From positions 62,001-126,000 of the forward strand of contig CANIPU010000005.1 of the NCBI GenBank assembly GCA_947469485.1: a stretch of DNA of 64,000 bases, written 5' to 3'. A program made the position numbers and the translations under genes. Shown here in pieces: positions 8,162 through 17,596 of this stretch; within the stretch, counting starts at the first letter, position 1, and each line of letters starts with the position of its first letter. The DNA is from Chitinophagaceae bacterium (GTDB lineage Bacteria > Bacteroidota > Bacteroidia > Chitinophagales > UBA10324). Below the pieces are notes generated by a model. The model saw only the letters and a list, made by a program, of their open reading frames with translations. It did no database searches and was not told where the DNA came from.

Positions 8162-8785
8162 TTATTCGTAAAAATTTACTTGTCCTGTATCCAGATTATA
8201 TAGTCCTCCAATAATTTTTATTTGACCTGTTTTTTCCATTTCGGAAAGTAAAGGACTTAATTCTTTAATTTGTTGTACAACAATAAATATATTATTAACT
8301 GTTACATTATCTACAAAAGTCTTGTTTTGTCCGGTGCGGTTGTTTGAGGTTTTAGTTTCTATTGCAATTGCTGGTTTAATTTTATTAAGCAAGGTAGTAA
8401 TGTTGCCCATTACGATATTGTTGCAAGCACCCTCAATGGCTCCGCATTTAGTGTGTCCGAGTACAACAATCAGTTTCGAACCGGCAATTTTACATGCGAA
8501 TTCCATACTGCCAAGTATGTCTTCATTTAAAATATTTCCAGCGATTCGAATACTAAAAATATCACCTAACCCCAAATCAAATATCAATTCAGCTGAAGTT
8601 CTTGAATCAATGCAACTGAGAACAGCAGCAAATGGAAACTGACCTGATGAGGTTTCGTTTACCTGCTCCAATAAGTTCCGGTGTGCTTTTATATTATTGA
8701 CAAACCGCTCGTTTCCAACTTTTAAAATTTCAAGAGCGTGTTCAGGGGTTAATTCGTCTTGCGTTTCTTTAGTATGTGTTCTCAT
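8162..8785 (-). CDS. can: Beta-class carbonic anhydrase
   Basis: A 207-residue cytoplasmic enzyme that interconverts CO2 and bicarbonate. The zinc ligands are C58 (in C-I-D-S-R, with the D60/R62 catalytic dyad), H111 and C114 (in GHTKCGA). The IRIAGN motif near residue 79 is also diagnostic. The length is normal for the family. It is read from its own start with no partner within 120 bases upstream. Confidence 0.93.
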   Translation of the reverse strand: MRTHTKETQDELTPEHALEILKVGNERFVNNIKAHRNLLEQVNETSSGQFPFAAVLSCIDSRTSAELIFDLGLGDIFSIRIAGNILNEDILGSMEFACKIAGSKLIVVLGHTKCGAIEGACNNIVMGNITTLLNKIKPAIAIETKTSNNRTGQNKTFVDNVTVNNIFIVVQQIKELSPLLSEMEKTGQIKIIGGLYNLDTGQVNFYE

Positions 8786-8907
8786 TCAAAAAATAAAATT
8801 TAATTCCACTTTGATGTATTGCTATTGGTACATCATTTCTGGTAAGAAAATCAAGAACATAAAAATAACATTGCTGATTAAATGACTGAAAATATTTTCA
8901 CATCAAG

Positions 8908-9324
8908 TTATTTGAATTTCCGTTCGGCTTCAGTTATTTGTAAATCGTTTATGCTGGCAAATCGTTTTGTCATTAGGCCGTTTTCGTTAAACTCCCAGTT
9001 TTCATTACCATATGCTCTGAACCATATCCCATCTGCATTACAGAATTCATATTCAAATCTTACAGCAATTCTGGTTTCAGTGAAAGACCAAAGCTCTTTT
9101 TTTAGTTTATAGTTTAATTCTTTTTCCCACTTGCGCTTTAAAAATTCTTTAACGGCTTCTCTGCCATTTATAAATTCCGTTCTGTTTCTCCATTCTGTAT
9201 CAATTGTATATGCAAGGCAAACTCTTTCCGGGACCTTACTGTTCCAGGCATCTTCGGCCATTTGAACTTTTTGTTTGGCAGTTTCCGTTGTAAATGGGGG
9301 AAGCGGTGGACGCTGATTTTCCAT
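8908..9324 (-). CDS. DUF1348-family (NTF2-like) protein
   Basis: A 138-residue protein with the hallmarks of the DUF1348 branch of the NTF2-like (SnoaL-type) fold: a starting [23 protein letters not shown], the central [25 protein letters not shown], and [24 protein letters not shown]. The family is common in bacteria, is cytoplasmic and has no agreed reaction. It is a single gene in the same direction as the carbonic anhydrase gene, 122 bases upstream of it, so shared transcription is uncertain. Confidence 0.8.
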   Translation of the reverse strand: MENQRPPLPPFTTETAKQKVQMAEDAWNSKVPERVCLAYTIDTEWRNRTEFINGREAVKEFLKRKWEKELNYKLKKELWSFTETRIAVRFEYEFCNADGIWFRAYGNENWEFNENGLMTKRFASINDLQITEAERKFK

Positions 9325-9468
9325 AGTTATTATGGTATTTAAATTAATAATGTGATGTTAAATCTATATCAGAAACAAATATGCATAGAGTAATTCTTAT
9401 TCAATATTTAAATTGTTTTATGGAAACAGAAAATTTTAGTGTCTATGTAAAAACAAAAACAAAACGAT

Positions 9469-11151
9469 ATGAAATCACTTCTGATTATCCTTCTTTTCCT
9501 GAGTTGCAATTTAGCTTTAGCTCAGTCGATAAAAACTGTTCAATGCAAACCTGAAAAGGCAACTGTTTATTTTTCAGGTGCTCAGATCTATTATTCTGAG
9601 AATGTTAATATTCCTGTTGGTACTAGTGATTTTGCATTTCAGGGAGTGTCGCCATATACAGACCCTGCAACAATTATTACTTCTGGAAAAGGTGACTTTA
9701 CCATTCTCGATGCTCAGTTCAATACGCGGTATCCTGAATCAATTGAAGTTAAGCCTGATAATCCTTTATTAATAAAATACAAGAAAGAAATAAAAATTAA
9801 ACAGGATAGCATAGATGAATTATATTACCAACTGGAATTAATCAGAGCAAATAAGGAAGCTCTTGTTATTGAAAAAGGTTTTTTGCAAAACAACCCAATA
9901 ATAAAAGGCACGGCGAAAAAAGACAGCTTGACTTTAGTAAAAGATGCGCTTGATTACTACAGACAACGACAGGCTAATATTGATAATGAATGGATTAAGC
10001 TAACACGCCAACAGGATAAACTTACTTATATAAATACACAACTTACCTCTGGGATTGATGATCTGAATAATATGATCAGCATGGTAAACAATGGTGTAAC
10101 TAAAGGCACTGCAAAACCTGTTTATGAAATTCTGGTTACGGTTTTTGCTGATGTAGCCACTGCCGCTAGCATTCAGTTTAATTACTATACTGCAAATGCA
10201 TCATGGAGTCCAGAGTATGATTTAAAGGCAACTTCAACTGATAAATCATTGTTGTTAGTACAAAAAGCAAAACTTGTTCAGAACACAGCAATTGATTGGA
10301 GTAATGTTAAACTCACTCTTTCAACTGGTAACCCATCATTGCGAAATGTTAAGCCAACTCTTAGTCCTCTTTTTGTTCAATTGGTAAATTATCAGCAGTT
10401 GGAAATAAGTACTATATCAGCTAATGAAAAAAATGCTGATGAATATTCTACTAATAAGGGAAGTGTAAATTGGGACGATGCAAAGTTGCCCCAATTTGAT
10501 GCAAAAAACAGTTCATATTATACCACCATTCAAACGAACATGGTTCAGGTTGAATATTCAATTTCACTTGCGTATTCAATTCCGGCTGATGGAAAACCGC
10601 ATACTATTGTTATTCAGAAAAAAGAATTGAATGCGCTTTATGCATACTACTGTGTTCCCAAGCTTGATAAAGATGCTTTCTTGCAAGCTCGAATTGTTGA
10701 TTGGGAGGATATGAATTTAGTCTACGGAGTTGCCAAGATTTATTTTGATAATTCTTATGTTGGAAAATCAAATATTAATCCAACTGAAATGGATGACACA
10801 CTCAATATTGATTTAGGTCGTGATAAGACAATACTTGTTGAGCGAAAACTTATAAAAGAAAAAAGTAAAACAGGATTTGTTGATGGCATGAAAACAGTGA
10901 CTCGCAGTTACACCTTTACTATTCGTAACACAAAAGCTAACGATATAAATTTTGTGTTGCTTGACCAGATTCCTTTGTCAAATCAAAAAGATGTTACTGT
11001 TACAGCAGATGAAATAAACGGGGCGGATCTGGAGGAGCAAACCGGTATGTTAACATGGAACTTGAAATTGAAATCAAAAGAAACAAAAATCATTAAACTC
11101 ACCTATACTGTTAAGCATCCCGGAGGAATGCAGATTAATCCTCTTATTTAG
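9469..11151 (+). CDS. MuiA-like protein with DUF4140 and DUF4139 domains
   Basis: A 560-residue exported protein. A signal peptide covers residues 1-19 (ending ALAQS). The N-terminal DUF4140 domain (EKATVYFSGAQIYYSENV) leads into a coiled-coil-like helical section at about 100-200, and the C-terminal DUF4139 beta domain holds YYTANASWSPEYDLKA and AKLVQNTAIDWSNVKLTLSTG. The family is named after the mucoidy inhibitor MuiA; its molecular role is not settled. There is no lipobox and no T9SS sorting domain, so it is probably periplasmic. It is followed by a strong terminator and is a single-gene unit. Confidence 0.85.
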   Translation: MKSLLIILLFLSCNLALAQSIKTVQCKPEKATVYFSGAQIYYSENVNIPVGTSDFAFQGVSPYTDPATIITSGKGDFTILDAQFNTRYPESIEVKPDNPLLIKYKKEIKIKQDSIDELYYQLELIRANKEALVIEKGFLQNNPIIKGTAKKDSLTLVKDALDYYRQRQANIDNEWIKLTRQQDKLTYINTQLTSGIDDLNNMISMVNNGVTKGTAKPVYEILVTVFADVATAASIQFNYYTANASWSPEYDLKATSTDKSLLLVQKAKLVQNTAIDWSNVKLTLSTGNPSLRNVKPTLSPLFVQLVNYQQLEISTISANEKNADEYSTNKGSVNWDDAKLPQFDAKNSSYYTTIQTNMVQVEYSISLAYSIPADGKPHTIVIQKKELNALYAYYCVPKLDKDAFLQARIVDWEDMNLVYGVAKIYFDNSYVGKSNINPTEMDDTLNIDLGRDKTILVERKLIKEKSKTGFVDGMKTVTRSYTFTIRNTKANDINFVLLDQIPLSNQKDVTVTADEINGADLEEQTGMLTWNLKLKSKETKIIKLTYTVKHPGGMQINPLI

Positions 11152-11170
11152 AAAGAATTTGAAAGAGCAA

Positions 11171-11219
11171 CTTGTGCCAATCTGATTTGTAAATTCAGAT
11201 TGGCACAAGTGTTTTTTGG
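11171..11219 (+). terminator. Rho-independent terminator of the MuiA-like gene
   Basis: A perfect 15-bp stem (arm CTTGTGCCAATCTGA at 11171-11185, partner at 11195-11209) with a 9-base loop is followed by a T-rich run (TGTTTTTTGG). It lies 20 bases after the stop codon. Confidence 0.9.
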
Positions 11220-11326
11220 TGAACATCAGATTAATATACTTTTCATTGTCATAAGATTGTAATTCTGTTGATGATTCGATATCAATTTGAACTCGAGTAG
11301 TATCATTGTATTAAACACCTACAATT

Positions 11327-12622
11327 ATGAAAAAATATTTACAAGCAGTTTCGATTTTATTAATTTCATTTCCTTTTATTTTTTCTACCGCATTTGCAAC
11401 AACACAGGAAGTTGTTGTGGCAAATTTTCAATTTACACCTTCAAATTTCAGTATTAATCTTGGTGATACCGTCTTGTTTACCTGGAATAGCGGAAGTCAC
11501 ACAACAACAAGTACAACAATTCCCGCAAGTGCTGCAGCCTGGAATCATTCTTTGAATTCTTCATCTGTTTCATTTATTTATGTGCCAACTGTAAGCGGGA
11601 ATTACAATTATCACTGTAGCATTCATACAACCATGTTAGCACAATTTACTGTTGTCTGTGTCCCACCTGATTATTCCAATGCTATTTCTATAAGTACTAA
11701 TGCATGTGAAGGAGCTCCGCTTTTAATGGATGCAACTAATCCTGTTGCAGAAAGTTATCAGTGGTATTTTAATGGCAGCCCCATTAACGGAGCAACAAAC
11801 GCAACTTTTCTAGCCGAAAATGCAGGAGCCTATTCAACAATTGTTTCTAACAGTTGTGGCTCTGATACAACACCAACTAGTTCTTTAGGGTTTATTCCAA
11901 ATCCGCAAATAACGATTGAAGCATCAAACGATACTATATGTGAAGGTCAAAATGTTTTGCTTGTTGGAACAGGTGGTTTAACTTATACCTGGTCACCTTC
12001 AAATGATTTGTCATCTTCATTCGGGGACTCAGTTACTGCTTCTCCTAATTCTTTGTTGCAGGTAATTTTAATTGGAACTGATTTCGGGGGATGCAGCAAT
12101 GCTGATACACTGAATATTTCTGTGTTTCCAATTCCTAATGCAGGGTTTTCATTTACACAAACCGGAAACACGATTAATACAGTGAATACTTCTACAGGCG
12201 CTACAATTTATGAATGGGATTTTGGTGACGGATTTACGACAAATAATCCATCGCCATCGCATACTTACGACAGCACCAATTTTTTCACTATTCTATTAGT
12301 TGCTACGAATGCCGAAGGTTGTTCTGATACATTTACTTTTTCAAGTGCAGGAACTTTTGCAACAAATAATATTTATAAAAAACAATCATATTCAATTGCT
12401 TTTGATGCCGCATTTCATAAAATTAATTTAAAGTCAAGTAAAATTATTTACTCTGCAAATGTTAAACTTTATAATATATCAGGAAAAAATATAAATGCTG
12501 ATGTTACACAGAATTCAGATAACAATGTTTCAATTTCAACTCTGAATTTACCCTCTGAAATATATATTGTTGAATTAATTTCTAAAGAAAATAACTTTAT
12601 AGAAAAGATTTTTATTGAATAA
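11327..12622 (+). CDS. T9SS-exported cupredoxin / PKD protein
   Basis: A 431-residue surface or secreted protein. After the signal peptide (1-24) comes a plastocyanin-like domain in which H58, C97, H100 and M103 sit at the type I copper ligand positions (final loop YHCSIHTTM). Next are an Ig-like section (about 118-215), a PKD domain with EWDFGDG near residue 298, and a C-terminal beta module (about 350-431) that fits a type A T9SS sorting domain. It may carry electrons outside the cell or store copper (inference). No partner redox gene is adjacent. It ends only 51 bases from the converging BNR-repeat gene, with no more than a weak AT hairpin between them. Confidence 0.8.
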   Translation: MKKYLQAVSILLISFPFIFSTAFATTQEVVVANFQFTPSNFSINLGDTVLFTWNSGSHTTTSTTIPASAAAWNHSLNSSSVSFIYVPTVSGNYNYHCSIHTTMLAQFTVVCVPPDYSNAISISTNACEGAPLLMDATNPVAESYQWYFNGSPINGATNATFLAENAGAYSTIVSNSCGSDTTPTSSLGFIPNPQITIEASNDTICEGQNVLLVGTGGLTYTWSPSNDLSSSFGDSVTASPNSLLQVILIGTDFGGCSNADTLNISVFPIPNAGFSFTQTGNTINTVNTSTGATIYEWDFGDGFTTNNPSPSHTYDSTNFFTILLVATNAEGCSDTFTFSSAGTFATNNIYKKQSYSIAFDAAFHKINLKSSKIIYSANVKLYNISGKNINADVTQNSDNNVSISTLNLPSEIYIVELISKENNFIEKIFIE

Positions 12623-12673
12623 TAACCGAATCTGATTTAAATAGATTATTTTTTATTAAGTCATTTTTTAATA

Positions 12674-14257
12674 TTAATTCTTTACAAATCGTTTTATTTC
12701 ACTGTCAATTTTTAAAAAATAAATTCCACTTGAAAAACTACTTGTATCAAGTGTAAATGCTTTAAATGATGTTTTTTGATTTAATATTTTCCTTCCTGAA
12801 GAATCATAAATTGAAAATTCTTTTCCAACTAATTCATTTGAAACAGAGATTTTTAATTCATTGCCAACCGGATCAGGAAATAAATCAATCGTATAACCTT
12901 CGCTATTAAGTAGGGTGACTTCAATACTTGTATTTGTGCTTACGATAGTTTTAGCAAAATAAATATTCAATTTACCACTTCGGGTATCACCCCAAACAGT
13001 ACAAAGAGTATCATTGGTAAAAACGCAACTCATAAAATCATTTCCGTTTTCCGCAATAATTGAATCAAAAGCAATTAACTGACTGGAAAGTTTTTGATTG
13101 GAAGAAAATGTTTGCCCGTTATCAGAACTTGTAGCATAGTAAAAGTCATAGGCAGCATTCCAAAAACCATTAGTGCCGCTATTTCGTCTGTCACGCCAAG
13201 TAATTGCCAAATCCCCTTGTTCATTATAAGCTCCCCAAACCATATCTTGAGCTTTTCCATTTGATACTACATCGTCATTTATTCTAATTGGGGTACTCCA
13301 TGTTTGACCACCATCATTACTATGAATCCCAATAATATCTGCATCGCCGTTTTGTGAGTCAGGAGAAATGAAAATTAATTTATTACTATCCGAATGATGG
13401 GCAATTAATTGATAACCGTTTTTTAAATTGGTATCTCCAGCTGCCGGGGCAGCAGCATATACCGTCGTATAAGAAAATGTTTGACCTTGATTACCAGAAT
13501 AAGAAAAATAATATGCAGGCAAAATATTTTGAGATGTTACATAACTTGGATAAACAGTACAAAAGTTTCCGTTAAATGTTGTGGCAGGAGCAGCCATTGG
13601 AGCAGTAATAAAATTTCCAATTAAATGATTGCCTCCATCGATATTAGCAATCGCTGACCAAGTGTGTCCACTGTCAGTTGAAACTTTATAATAATTGCGA
13701 TTTGGCGGTGAAATCCAGGGTGCCGGTTTGGTTGTGATATACAATGTTCCAGAATTTGCAGTGTTCGAATTATCTACTACCATCCATGGTCTGTCAATAG
13801 GTCTTTTGTTTGCATCATCATACATATCAAATGCTTTTGAAGGGGAGTCCCAGTTTAGTCCTCCGTCAAAAGAACGGGCTACATAAATTCCGCCGCTATC
13901 AGGATTTTGTTTGTAATCAATATAGCACAAGTACAATAATCCGTTTTTATCAAATGCCATTGAAACATCAGCTGATCCATAACCTGTTCCGAAATGTGGA
14001 AGTGAGGTTGCAGTACTCCAGGTATTTCCTCCATCAAATGTTACTCGTGTTTTTATTGCTATTCTATAAAGTCCGCCAGACAATTTTATTCCCATCCAAG
14101 CAGCAACTAAATTTTGATTGTTTGTTGGATTAATTGCCAGATATGGTTCGCCATCGAAAATAATTCCATTGCTTATGTTCGTATTTGTTATTTGCGATTT
14201 TCCAAATTGAATTGATAGAAGTATAATGGCACAGCTCAGGAGTAAGTGTTTTTTCAT
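12674..14257 (-). CDS. Secreted BNR-repeat (sialidase-like) beta-propeller protein, T9SS type A
   Basis: A 527-residue protein with a signal peptide (1-21, ending GKSQ). At least six Asp-box motifs are visible (TFDGGNTW, SFDGGLNW, STDSGHTW, NQGQTF, NDGGQTW, SDNGQTF), which mark a six-bladed propeller as in sialidases and related glycosidases. The last 80 residues form a type A sorting domain (LFPDPVGNELKISV, then SSGIYFLKI). The full sialidase catalytic set (Arg triad, Tyr/Glu) is not evident, so carbohydrate binding is as likely as hydrolysis. Confidence 0.82.
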   Translation of the reverse strand: MKKHLLLSCAIILLSIQFGKSQITNTNISNGIIFDGEPYLAINPTNNQNLVAAWMGIKLSGGLYRIAIKTRVTFDGGNTWSTATSLPHFGTGYGSADVSMAFDKNGLLYLCYIDYKQNPDSGGIYVARSFDGGLNWDSPSKAFDMYDDANKRPIDRPWMVVDNSNTANSGTLYITTKPAPWISPPNRNYYKVSTDSGHTWSAIANIDGGNHLIGNFITAPMAAPATTFNGNFCTVYPSYVTSQNILPAYYFSYSGNQGQTFSYTTVYAAAPAAGDTNLKNGYQLIAHHSDSNKLIFISPDSQNGDADIIGIHSNDGGQTWSTPIRINDDVVSNGKAQDMVWGAYNEQGDLAITWRDRRNSGTNGFWNAAYDFYYATSSDNGQTFSSNQKLSSQLIAFDSIIAENGNDFMSCVFTNDTLCTVWGDTRSGKLNIYFAKTIVSTNTSIEVTLLNSEGYTIDLFPDPVGNELKISVSNELVGKEFSIYDSSGRKILNQKTSFKAFTLDTSSFSSGIYFLKIDSEIKRFVKN

Positions 14258-14394
14258 AATTTATTATGAGACGATTTCATTTAATTAAAGTTTAGTCTGA
14301 TTTGTTTTATTCTAAAGGTGATTAGTCTCACATTTCAAAAATATAGCAGAATGAAACAATTTAAATGATAAAGAATTTGAACTTTTAATAATTC

Positions 14395-15366
14395 TTATGT
14401 GTGGTCTATGGAAATTACAACACTTCCGGTTTTCATTCCTGTTTCAACATATTTAGTAGCCTCAACAAATTGATTCATTGGGTAAACTCGGTCAACAACT
14501 GCCCGATACTTTCCGGCTTCAATCAGTTCTTTAAAAAAAACAATGTCCTCTTTTCGATCTTTAGGAATGGGAAATAAAACTTTCTTTCCGTTAAATAATC
14601 GGGTGAATAATGCAAGGAATATATTCTGAGATAGATAACCGAGTTCAGTAGAAAAATAAGTTCCTCCAGAGTTTAATATTTTTTTGCATTTGAAGAAAGA
14701 ACTTTTGCCAACCGCATCAAAAACAACATCATAGTGCTGACCATTCTTTGTAAAATCTTCCTTTGTATAATCAATTACAAAATCAGCACCCAATGATTTA
14801 ATAAGTTCAAGATTTTTAGTGTTACACAAGCCAGTAATTGAAGTTCCATAATATTTTGCCAATTGAACTGCGGAAGAACCAATAGAGCCTGAAGCACCAT
14901 TGATTAAAATGCTTTTTATTTTTTTGAAATTAATTTTCCTTAAATTATTCAAAGCGAGGTAAGCTCCATCGCAAATAGCCGCTGCCTCGTTATAGGAAAT
15001 GTTCGTTGGCATGAATGAAATAGAACCATCTTCTGGAACCGATATGTATTCAGCATGTGCACCGAATTTCCAGGCGCTTAATCCAAAAACTTTATCGCCT
15101 GGTTTTAATGTTTTAACATTTTTTCCAATGGATTCAATTTCGCCGGCAAGTTCGGTACCGAGAATTTTTCTTTTTGGTTTAAAGAGTCCGTTAATGGGCC
15201 TGATGATAAATGGATATTCAGGTTTCCTGAAACCGCAATCATTTCTGTTTACGGTTGTTGCATGTATTTTTATCAGAACCTCGTTGTCTTTTGGTATAGG
15301 CTTAGGAACTTCTTGTAAATGCAATACTTCAGGCGAGCCGTATTCGGTATGTACTATTGCTTTCAT
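14395..15366 (-). CDS. NAD(P)-dependent zinc-free MDR alcohol dehydrogenase / quinone reductase
   Basis: A 323-residue medium-chain dehydrogenase/reductase. The N-terminal GroES-like domain includes EVPKPIPKDNEVLIKIHATTVNR and the GTELAGEIESIG segment; the cofactor-binding motif INGASGSIGSSAVQLAK lies near residue 157. Structural and catalytic zinc ligands are absent, which places it with quinone oxidoreductase-like enzymes using NADPH. The substrate is unknown. It is likely cytoplasmic and transcribed alone. Confidence 0.85.
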   Translation of the reverse strand: MKAIVHTEYGSPEVLHLQEVPKPIPKDNEVLIKIHATTVNRNDCGFRKPEYPFIIRPINGLFKPKRKILGTELAGEIESIGKNVKTLKPGDKVFGLSAWKFGAHAEYISVPEDGSISFMPTNISYNEAAAICDGAYLALNNLRKINFKKIKSILINGASGSIGSSAVQLAKYYGTSITGLCNTKNLELIKSLGADFVIDYTKEDFTKNGQHYDVVFDAVGKSSFFKCKKILNSGGTYFSTELGYLSQNIFLALFTRLFNGKKVLFPIPKDRKEDIVFFKELIEAGKYRAVVDRVYPMNQFVEATKYVETGMKTGSVVISIDHT

Positions 15367-15476
15367 AAAAGAAGTAATTCCTTAAATTTTTAATGTAATT
15401 TATACTTTCGATTTAATTATCTTAAAACAAGTTTGGAACTTGAAATTTACAAGAGATAAAATTTAAAATAAACTAA

Positions 15477-16166
15477 TTAAACAATGGATTCACCATTTGC
15501 ATTTGTAGTTAGAACCTCACTCATATAATCAAAAAACGGCCTGACCGATTTGTAAATTGAATTTGCAGTTTTTAAAAAGTCTTTTGAAATTACCTGATTG
15601 TCGGTGAAATCGTGCCTTAGTTTAAATTGTTTATGTCGAATTAAATTTATTGCAGGATGATCTTTATTAAATCCTCTTGGAGTAGTGAGAACTTTGCTTC
15701 CATTTAATACATTAAAATTCAATTTGATTTTTTTTGATTTTAATATTCTGTTCCAATCGGTGTAATTATATTCAATGTCTTGTCTTATTCGTTTTAAATC
15801 ATCAGAATTTGGGGCAAAAAAACCACAAGCCAAAAAGCTATTACCGGGTTTTAAATTCATATAGTATCCGCCTCTTTTATATTTTGTTGCTCTGCGTAAA
15901 CTAAAAGCAAAGCGAGGGTTGTACGGGGATTTATCTTTACTGAATCGAACATCGTTGTAAATTCGATACAAACTTTTTTTACCCGACAAATTTTCTATTT
16001 CATCATGTTGTTTCATTTCATTGATTAACTGATCAATAAATACACACATATTGCTATGTGCGATCAGATAATTCTTTTTATGTTTATTAAACCAATCCCG
16101 GTTATTATTTTTTGAAAGGACTTTGAGAAAATGAAAGGTCGATTGATCAATTGAAACTGAATTCAT
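15477..16166 (-). CDS. DUF2461-family protein
   Basis: A 229-residue protein with the DUF2461 signatures: NNRDWFNKHKKNY near residue 21, SLYRIYNDVRFSKDKSPYNP near 65 and GGYYMNLKPGNSFLACGFF near 99. The family is widespread in bacteria and fungi and has no known reaction. It has no signal peptide. It lies between the MDR and PaiB genes, all on the minus strand but with separate gaps of about 80-110 bases. Confidence 0.85.
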   Translation of the reverse strand: MNSVSIDQSTFHFLKVLSKNNNRDWFNKHKKNYLIAHSNMCVFIDQLINEMKQHDEIENLSGKKSLYRIYNDVRFSKDKSPYNPRFAFSLRRATKYKRGGYYMNLKPGNSFLACGFFAPNSDDLKRIRQDIEYNYTDWNRILKSKKIKLNFNVLNGSKVLTTPRGFNKDHPAINLIRHKQFKLRHDFTDNQVISKDFLKTANSIYKSVRPFFDYMSEVLTTNANGESIV

Positions 16167-16247
16167 AATTTATAGGATAAGCGTTAATGGAAATACGGAT
16201 AAATTTTTATGATGCTGATTTTATCTTCGAGCTTAAATATTGATTCA

Positions 16248-16892
16248 TTATTGAATAATTTCTGGAAATACCTGGCTTCTTCTTTTTTCCATTTCAGTAG
16301 CAATCACCTGGCCTGATTCACCTTGTTTTCTGAGCTGCTCAATTATGTTGTCATAGCTTTTTTCATCACGATCCTGGCTTAACTTGAAAACAGTATCCAT
16401 TTCTATTATTTCAATCTCAAAAGCTACTATGGCCTTCATTAATCTTTGAGTGTACTCTGAAGGAAGATTGTCGAAAATGGTTTGTGACTGCTTGTTCTGA
16501 TTTTCAAAATGCAATGTTGTCATTCGAAGAACATCAACTAAAGCATTGTCATCCAGAAAATGAACAATTCCTTTTGCATGAACACTCATGAAATTCCATG
16601 TAGAAGGAGTGTGCGGATTACTATACCAAGTTCCGCTTACATAAGTATGATGTCCGGTGAAAACTACCAGAACATTTTCATTATGCATGAATGCTTTGTG
16701 ATGGTCAGTATTTTTCATGATGTGCCCTCTTAATATTTTCCGGCCATCTTTTTCTTCAATGAAAACCGGTACTTGTGTAGCAACAGGTTTGTTTTCTGAA
16801 TCGCTTCCGGTTAAAAAAGCAAATGGGTACCGGGCAATAAATTCATTAATGGCCTGTTCGTTTTTTTCTTTGTGATAGGGGAGGTCGTACAT
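16248..16892 (-). CDS. PaiB-family FMN-binding regulator
   Basis: A 214-residue protein matching PaiB, a split-barrel flavin-binding protein described as a negative transcriptional regulator in Bacillus. Seen are MYDLPYHKEKNEQAINEFIARYPFAFL at the start, the central FTGHHTYVSGTWY and TWNFMSVHAKG motifs, and the C-terminal KLSQDRDEKSYDNII. It has no helix-turn-helix, so any DNA effect would be indirect. The length is normal for the family. Confidence 0.85.
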   Translation of the reverse strand: MYDLPYHKEKNEQAINEFIARYPFAFLTGSDSENKPVATQVPVFIEEKDGRKILRGHIMKNTDHHKAFMHNENVLVVFTGHHTYVSGTWYSNPHTPSTWNFMSVHAKGIVHFLDDNALVDVLRMTTLHFENQNKQSQTIFDNLPSEYTQRLMKAIVAFEIEIIEMDTVFKLSQDRDEKSYDNIIEQLRKQGESGQVIATEMEKRRSQVFPEIIQ

Positions 16893-16966
16893 AACTTAAA
16901 TAATATTTAAACTTCAAATTTAAAATTTACTTATATTGATAATTAGTCTTTTTTAACGCAGACTCA

Positions 16967-17254
16967 TTAACATCCTCCTTTTCGGGCAAATAAATCAATC
17001 AGCAGGAATAAAACCAGCTGCGCTGCTACCGGGAAAAGAATTACTACACTATAGTTTAACAAATAATTGTTTTCGGTTTTTTTTATCTGTAGCCGAATGG
17101 TTTTAATAAGCCCGATAACTAAAATCAATAAATTTACAGGCATAAAAATCATTGCTACATATATTCCAATAGCAGCAGAATCCATACCCCAAATAAAGCC
17201 AAGGGTATTAATCAAAAGGACAATAACAATATAAATTCGAATGAAGGAATTCAT
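16967..17254 (-). CDS. Small three-helix membrane protein
   Basis: A 95-residue protein with three hydrophobic segments (about 5-24, 29-50 and 65-88) and a Lys/Arg-rich loop (KTIRLQIKKTE) between helices two and three, which would face the cytoplasm. It ends in Gly-Gly-Cys. No family is recognised. It follows the 17279-17596 gene by 24 bases on the same strand and may belong to that transcript. Confidence 0.6.
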   Translation of the reverse strand: MNSFIRIYIVIVLLINTLGFIWGMDSAAIGIYVAMIFMPVNLLILVIGLIKTIRLQIKKTENNYLLNYSVVILFPVAAQLVLFLLIDLFARKGGC

Positions 17255-17278
17255 CTGACTGTTATTAATTATTTAATT

Positions 17279-17596
17279 TCAGGAAAACATTTGTTTTGCT
17301 TTCTTCCAGTTTATTAAATCCTTGTTCTGAATTCTGGTTGATTGAATTTTGGAAGAAAATGTTTTTGATTGTTTCATTGCATCTAAATGTGCGCCGTTGC
17401 GATAAAAATTGTTTAGTTCACTTTCGTTTTCCCATAAAGTCATAGTATACCAGACTTTCAAATTCAAGTTGCCTGTTATTTTATGTTTTTTACACTTTGA
17501 TTGTTTTAACTCAGCTATAATCTTTCCGTTAAACTTAAAAAACGCAAAAAGTTTTGAATAAGAGCTTAACTCAATTTTAGTTATTGATACTATCAT
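17279..17596 (-). CDS. ABM/DUF3291-like small protein
   Basis: A 105-residue protein. The section YTMTLWENESELNNFYRNGAHLDAMKQ resembles the dimeric alpha/beta-barrel group that includes antibiotic-biosynthesis monooxygenases and DUF3291, where a Trp and a His line the cavity. Its start overlaps the stop of the upstream VOC gene by 4 bases (17593-17596), so the two are translationally coupled. The substrate is unknown, and the family call rests on a short match. Confidence 0.6.
   Translation of the reverse strand: MIVSITKIELSSYSKLFAFFKFNGKIIAELKQSKCKKHKITGNLNLKVWYTMTLWENESELNNFYRNGAHLDAMKQSKTFSSKIQSTRIQNKDLINWKKAKQMFS

Noticed and set aside
12629..12650. Possible terminator between the convergent cupredoxin and BNR genes
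   Set aside because: Only a 5-bp stem (AATCT/AGATT); not distinguishable from background in AT-rich DNA.
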